Both the position numbers and the translations under genes were made by a program. DNA of 64,000 nucleotides, taken from NCBI GenBank assembly GCA_000720805.1, contig JODI01000015.1, positions 66,517-130,516 of the forward strand, read 5' to 3'. The number at the start of each line of letters is the position of its first letter. The stretch's first letter is position 1. The DNA comes from Streptomyces violaceoruber (GTDB taxonomy: Bacteria; Actinomycetota; Actinomycetes; Streptomycetales; Streptomycetaceae). Positions 60,339 through 64,000 of this stretch are shown piece by piece. Under the pieces are notes generated by a model that did not search any database, was not told where the DNA came from, and was given only the letters and a program-made list of their open reading frames with translations.

Positions 60339-61867
60339 AGCTGTGCTCCCAGGATGAGGTCGGCGCAGCGCTCGCCGATCATGACGGCAGGTGCGTGGGT
60401 GTTGCCGGAGGTGACGGAGGGCATGACGGAGGCGTCCGCGACGCGCAGTCCGGCCACGCCGTGCACGCGCAGCTGCGGATCGACGACCGCCATGCGGTCG
60501 ATGCCCATACGGCAGGTGCCCACCTGGTGGTGATAGCTGAGGAGGGTCCGCTTGATGTACGCGGCCACCTCCACGTCCGTACGCACGTACGGTCCGGGTG
60601 CGACCTCGCGGGCGCGCCAGTCGCCCAGCGACTTCTCCTCGCCGATCTCCCGCACCTGCTGCACGGCCCGCACCATGGCCGCGAGGTCCGACGGCTCGGA
60701 GAAGTAGCCGGGGTCCAGGGCGGGAGCCTGGGTGGGGTCGGCCGAGCGCAGCCACAGGCGGCCCCGGCTGAGCGGACGGACCGTCCCGGCCAGGACCGAG
60801 AAGCCGTGCCCCTCTTCCGGCACGTTCACGTCGGGCACCGGCGCTGGTACGTGGGACATCAGCGGCTGCAGGTCCGGCACCAACAGCGCCGGGTCGGACT
60901 TGGCGAAGTAGTGGGCCTCCAGTTTGTTGGCCGTGCCCTGCGGCACCGGCCGTGCCGACTCCCACACCACCGGAGCGAGGGTGTGGTCGTGCAGGTTCGC
61001 GCCCACTCCCGGCAGGTCCGCGGTCACCCCGATCCCGAGTGTCCGCAGCTCGTCCGCCGGCCCGACACCGCTGAGCAGGAGCAGCTGGGCCGATCCGATG
61101 GTGCCGCCGGACAGGATCACGTCGCCTTCGCAGCGGATCTCCGTCGTACGACCCTCGCGCAGCAGCTCGACGCCCCGCGCCCGGCCACCGTCCACCAGGA
61201 CGCGTGTGACCGCGGCGCCGGTCATCACCGTCAGCAGCGCACTGTCGAGCACCGGCTCCATGAAGGCGGTCCACGCGCTGACCCGCTTGCCGTCGCGGAT
61301 GTTGCGGTGCAGCAGGTTCACGCCGAGCTGGTCCTGGCCGTTGCAGTCGTCGTTGTACGGGATCCCGTAGTCCTGGCAGGCCTCGATGAAGGCGGTGGTG
61401 ACCGGGTTGGGGGAGTGGTTCCGGCTGACGGGCAGGGGACCGCCGGCCCCGTGGTAGTACGACGCGCCGTCCTCGAAGTCCTCCGAGCGTTTGAAGTACG
61501 GCAGCACCTCGTCGTACGACCAGCCCGCCGCTCCCTGGTAGGCCCAGCTGTCGTAGTCGGCCCGGTTGCCGCGGACGTAGATCATGCCGTTCAGGGCGCT
61601 GGAGCCGCCGAGGACTTTGCCGCGCGGCCAGAACACCTGGGTGCCGGAGGCGTGCCGTTGGCGTTCGGTGGTGTACGCGTGGTCCTGCGGGGAGTTCCAC
61701 AGCTCCCACAGACGCCCGGGGTCGTGGATGGCCGGGTTGTCGTCCCGGTCGCCCATCTCGATCAGCAGAACGGTCCGGCCGGCGTCCACGAGTCTGCGCG
61801 CGAGCGCACAGCCCGCGGACCCGGCGCCCACCACGATGTGGTTGTAAACGGTGTGTGTTGCTCGCAT
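60335..61867 (-). CDS. GMC-family oxidoreductase (choline/alcohol dehydrogenase-like)
   Basis: A 510-residue FAD enzyme: VVGAGSAGCALARRLVDAGR for FAD binding, the GMC signature GGSSALNGMIYVRGNRADYD, and catalytic His in YHHQVGTCRMG and GNTHAPAVMIGE. It oxidises an alcohol to an aldehyde that the coupled dehydrogenase should take on. No choline-specific features were seen. ATG 61867 begins MRATHTVYNHIVVGAG. Confidence 0.9.
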   Translation of the reverse strand: MRATHTVYNHIVVGAGSAGCALARRLVDAGRTVLLIEMGDRDDNPAIHDPGRLWELWNSPQDHAYTTERQRHASGTQVFWPRGKVLGGSSALNGMIYVRGNRADYDSWAYQGAAGWSYDEVLPYFKRSEDFEDGASYYHGAGGPLPVSRNHSPNPVTTAFIEACQDYGIPYNDDCNGQDQLGVNLLHRNIRDGKRVSAWTAFMEPVLDSALLTVMTGAAVTRVLVDGGRARGVELLREGRTTEIRCEGDVILSGGTIGSAQLLLLSGVGPADELRTLGIGVTADLPGVGANLHDHTLAPVVWESARPVPQGTANKLEAHYFAKSDPALLVPDLQPLMSHVPAPVPDVNVPEEGHGFSVLAGTVRPLSRGRLWLRSADPTQAPALDPGYFSEPSDLAAMVRAVQQVREIGEEKSLGDWRAREVAPGPYVRTDVEVAAYIKRTLLSYHHQVGTCRMGIDRMAVVDPQLRVHGVAGLRVADASVMPSVTSGNTHAPAVMIGERCADLILGAQL

Positions 61868-62074
61868 GACGGGAGGCTCACAGACGGACGGGTTACCGGC
61901 TTGTGCGGCGGTGCACCGTGTCTTGTGGAGGCGGGCACGAACCGCTGAGTTCGGTCAGGACCGGCCCCCTGACCGGCCGCGGGTTGCCCTTACCTGCCGA
62001 TGGGCGGCCCGGCAGCTGCTGAGGGTGACCGGCCGGACCGCGCGGACGCGCATCTCGTCCCCAGGCAACACGCG

Positions 62075-62106
62075 ACGGCCAGGACCACCTCGGTGGTCCT
62101 GGCCGT
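62075..62106 (-). terminator. Perfect 14-bp hairpin between the AraC and GMC genes
   Basis: ACGGCCAGGACCAC (62075-62088) pairs perfectly with GTGGTCCTGGCCGT (62093-62106) around CTCG. It would stop transcripts arriving from the AraC gene before the GMC gene. Confidence 0.75.
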
Positions 62107-62350
62107 CCCGGGAGTCGCGGAAACGCTCACTGGCGTCCGCGAGGAGGGCCCGTGAGGAGTGTGCGGCTCTCACGACCGGACGGTGCACCTCGGCGACCCA
62201 CTCCGGCTTGCGTGGTGGTGCACCGGCCCCTGCTGGGGCGGGCACGATCGGCAGATCCACCGTGTTCGGGACGTACTACGACAGGCAACGAAAGGGCCGC
62301 GAACCCGCGTGACCGCCGCTGAGCGGCCTTGGTGAAATCTGGTGCCGCAC

Positions 62351-62404
62351 CGCGCCCCGTAAGGGGCACGGGGAACTGCGCGCCCAGCCCCCACCGGCCC
62401 GCGG
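62351..62404. repeat. Streptomyces-type dispersed intergenic repeat
   Basis: The stretch starts with CGCGCCCCGTAAGGGGCAC and continues GGGGAACTGCGCG-CCAGCCCCCACC. This pattern (hairpin, then GGGGAACTGCGCGAC, then a CAGCCCCCAC run) is familiar from many intergenic sites in Streptomyces chromosomes. It supports the genus guess. Recognition is from memory. Confidence 0.6.
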
Positions 62405-62431
62405 GTTCATCGCCGTCCTTCCAGCGGAGCG

Positions 62432-63397
62432 CTACGCGCCCAGCGCCGTGCGCCCGGCCCCGCGTGCCTCGGACGGGCTCATGCCGTAGGCGCTCCTGAA
62501 GGCGTGACTGAAGTGGGCGGGGTCGGGAAAGCCCCAGCGGCTTCCGACGGTGGCGACGGGCATATGGGCGAGCGCGGGGTCCGCGAGGTCGCGCAGGCAC
62601 TCGGCGAGGCGACGCTCCCGGAGCCAGCCCGAGACCGTGTATCCCCGCTCGGCCAGCAGCTTGTAGAGGAAGCGCCGCGAGATGTGGTGGGCGGCCGCGA
62701 TCCGGTCGGGGCCCAGCCCCGGGTCGGAGAGCCGCTGCTCCATGTACGTGAGGATCCGCTGGGTCAGTAGCTCCCGCCCGTCGTCCTGATGTGCCGCGTG
62801 CACGGCGCACCGCTCCGAGAGCATCGCGCCGACCAGGTCGACCACGCTGTCCGCGAGCCGCTGCGTGCCGAGAGCGTCCAGTTGCGGCACCTGCCCGGCC
62901 AGTCCGCACAGGAACGGGTGCACCACAGGCCCCAGTCCGTCGCCGCACGAGACGGTGGTGGCGATCATGCGGGTCAGGTCGCGCTCGGGCAGCCGGAGCA
63001 TGACCCGCGGAAACATCAGCACGAGTGTGCGGTACGGCTGGTCGAAGTCGAGGGTGTACGGGTGCCGCGTGTCGTAGATGGCCAGCTCGCCCGGCTGGAG
63101 CAGGGCCTGGCGGTCCGCCTGGGTCAGCATGCACTGCCCGGCCAGCTGAAGACTCACCTTGACGAAATCGGCCGGGTCGGAGGCGATGTGCCTACGGGTG
63201 TGGGCGACGCCGTGCGGATCCGCGGCCACGACAGACACCTGCACCGCGCCGAGCTGGGCGGTGTGCAGGGAGGCGCGGAAGTCGGGAACCTTGCGCGGCA
63301 GCGCTTCCAGCGGCACGAAACTCTGGCCGACCACTTCCCGCCAGAACTCGAAGCGTCCTGTGGAGGTGTCGTCCGACGGGGTCGTCATCGAGGGCAT
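62432..63397 (-). CDS. AraC-family transcriptional regulator
   Basis: A 321-residue regulator. The N-terminal part (about 15-190) is an AraC-binding-like domain of the type seen in FeaR-related proteins; the C-terminal double helix-turn-helix includes DRIAAAHHISRRFLYKLLAERGYTVSGWLRERRL and WGFPDPAHFSHAFRSAYGMSPSEAR. It probably regulates the GMC/aldehyde dehydrogenase genes or hpaD, its neighbours. ATG 63397 follows AGGAGACCC. A promoter with a perfect inverted repeat lies 50-80 bp upstream. Confidence 0.88.
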   Translation of the reverse strand: MPSMTTPSDDTSTGRFEFWREVVGQSFVPLEALPRKVPDFRASLHTAQLGAVQVSVVAADPHGVAHTRRHIASDPADFVKVSLQLAGQCMLTQADRQALLQPGELAIYDTRHPYTLDFDQPYRTLVLMFPRVMLRLPERDLTRMIATTVSCGDGLGPVVHPFLCGLAGQVPQLDALGTQRLADSVVDLVGAMLSERCAVHAAHQDDGRELLTQRILTYMEQRLSDPGLGPDRIAAAHHISRRFLYKLLAERGYTVSGWLRERRLAECLRDLADPALAHMPVATVGSRWGFPDPAHFSHAFRSAYGMSPSEARGAGRTALGA

Positions 63398-63443
63398 GGG
63401 TCTCCTCTGCGGGCCCTTCGGCAAGCCGGCAGTAGGCATGCCG

Positions 63444-63476
63444 CCGGATATTAACTTTCGTATCCGGTTTTTGCAA
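63444..63476 (-). promoter_or_regulatory. Promoter with inverted repeat upstream of the AraC gene
   Basis: On the minus strand TTGCAA (63476-63471), 17-nt spacer and TAATAT (63453-63448) form a good sigma-70-type promoter. The perfect inverted repeat CCGGATA-N10-TATCCGG (63444-63467) overlaps the -10 and spacer, as a repressor or autoregulator site would. The AT-rich stretch stands out locally. Confidence 0.6.
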
Positions 63477-63574
63477 AGTGTGATGAATGGGGTGTATGAG
63501 AAGATCCCGTGTCTGTCGAGGGCGCGGCGAGGGATCCCGGAAGGGCGCAAAGCACCTCCGGGTCCCCCGGAGCA

Positions 63575-64000
63575 TCAGCCGAGGCCGTCCGCACCCACCT
63601 GAACCGCGGACTCGTCGAGGACCGTGTCGGTCACGGGCTGCGGGTGCCCGGAGAGGTCGAGGACGGGGGCGGCCTCCTTGTACCAGGACTCGATGACGGC
63701 GTTGCCCCAGAAGTCGCGGCGGCGGTCGTCGCGCACGTTCCAGCGGTATGTCTCGTGGTCCGGGTCACCGGTGTAGTAGTCGGAGGTGTAGATCTCCACG
63801 CGGTGGCCGTCGGGGTCACGCAGGTAGAGGTAGAAGGCGTTGGAGACGCCGTGCCTGCCGGGGCCTCGTTCGATGTGGTGCTCTTTGCGCAGCGAGCCGA
63901 AGATGTCGGCCGCGCGTAGTACCTGGTGGGACTCGTGGGTGGCCACCCCGAGGTGGTGCAGGCGGGGGCCGGCCCCGCCGGTGAAGGCGACGTCGTGGAC
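63575..64000 (-). CDS. hpaD: 3,4-dihydroxyphenylacetate 2,3-dioxygenase, 5'-truncated by window edge
   Basis: The last 141 residues of a type I extradiol dioxygenase are visible. They include a His ligand in RLHHLGVATHES, GRHGVSNAFYLYLRDPDGHRVEIYTSDYYTGDPDHE with the Glu ligand, and RWNVRDDRRRDFWG. This pattern is typical of HpaD, which cleaves homoprotocatechuate in 4-hydroxyphenylacetate degradation. The start lies beyond the window, and the rest of the hpa operon should be there. It is in tandem with the AraC gene downstream. Confidence 0.87.
   Translation of the reverse strand, partial: VHDVAFTGGAGPRLHHLGVATHESHQVLRAADIFGSLRKEHHIERGPGRHGVSNAFYLYLRDPDGHRVEIYTSDYYTGDPDHETYRWNVRDDRRRDFWGNAVIESWYKEAAPVLDLSGHPQPVTDTVLDESAVQVGADGLG

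Larger units (their letters stand above)
61868..62431. other. 564-bp intergenic region with terminator hairpin and dispersed repeat
   Basis: Between the AraC gene end and the GMC gene start there is a 14-bp perfect hairpin (62075-62106) and a Streptomyces-type dispersed element (about 62351-62404). No gene was found. The promoter for the GMC gene should lie near 61870-61950 on the minus strand. Confidence 0.6.

Overview
The window looks like a piece of a Streptomyces (or close actinomycete) chromosome. Coding DNA is very G+C-rich, GTG starts are frequent, genes are chained by 4-nt ATGA/GTGA overlaps, regulators are abundant (TetR, AfsR/SARP-like, two LacI, IclR, LysR, AraC), secreted sugar-degrading enzymes carry ricin-type or discoidin domains, and a typical Streptomyces-like dispersed repeat lies near the right end. 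No rRNA, tRNA, CRISPR array, phage or replication origin was seen. Functions come from reading the proteins; no database search was possible.

Region 1 (1-22510) is a large acyl-CoA catabolic island. The plus-strand part (1-18944) holds SDRs, three acyl-CoA dehydrogenases, a dienoyl-CoA reductase-like flavoenzyme, two enoyl-CoA hydratase/isomerases, a DUF35/thiolase pair, a second thiolase, an APH-type kinase, a TetR regulator, two NTF2-like proteins, an EthD protein, an acyl-CoA ligase and a metallo-beta-lactamase-fold hydrolase. A divergent operon (19271-22510, minus) repeats the trio ACAD - APH kinase - SDR. That trio resembles the levulinate (Lva) and ACAD10/11 systems, which phosphorylate 4-hydroxyacyl-CoAs and eliminate the phosphate. 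The island may therefore degrade a gamma-oxygenated, branched or ring-derived acid of unknown identity. Four copies of a 14-bp palindrome (consensus AACTGAATTCAGTT) lie just upstream of four genes, one of them the TetR gene, and probably define its regulon. The divergent operon has its own repeated 18-bp palindrome.

Region 2 (22763-31108) holds an AfsR-like ATPase regulator, a DrrAB-type ABC exporter, an aldo/keto reductase with a large hairpin in its leader, a small P-loop kinase and a LacI regulator. Region 3 (31389-35818) is a LacI-controlled pair, DUF2264 and a secreted beta-helix protein; a TTA leucine codon in the DUF2264 gene suggests bldA control. Region 4 (36632-40767) is an IclR-controlled glucarate locus with a GntP permease, gudD and a decayed 5-dehydro-4-deoxyglucarate dehydratase. 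An NAD kinase follows.

Region 5 (42257-45811) is pcaJ-pcaI-pcaF of the beta-ketoadipate pathway with a divergent LysR regulator. Region 6 (45783-57944) looks like an arabinofuranoside-type system: secreted GH43 with ricin domain, a large secreted MGH1-like glycosidase with discoidin modules, a LacI repressor, a sugar ABC importer and a GH127. Two of its promoters carry the same operator directly after the -10 box. Region 7 (57976-64000) has decayed gene remnants, a GMC oxidoreductase/aldehyde dehydrogenase pair, an AraC regulator and a partial hpaD (homoprotocatechuate 2,3-dioxygenase).
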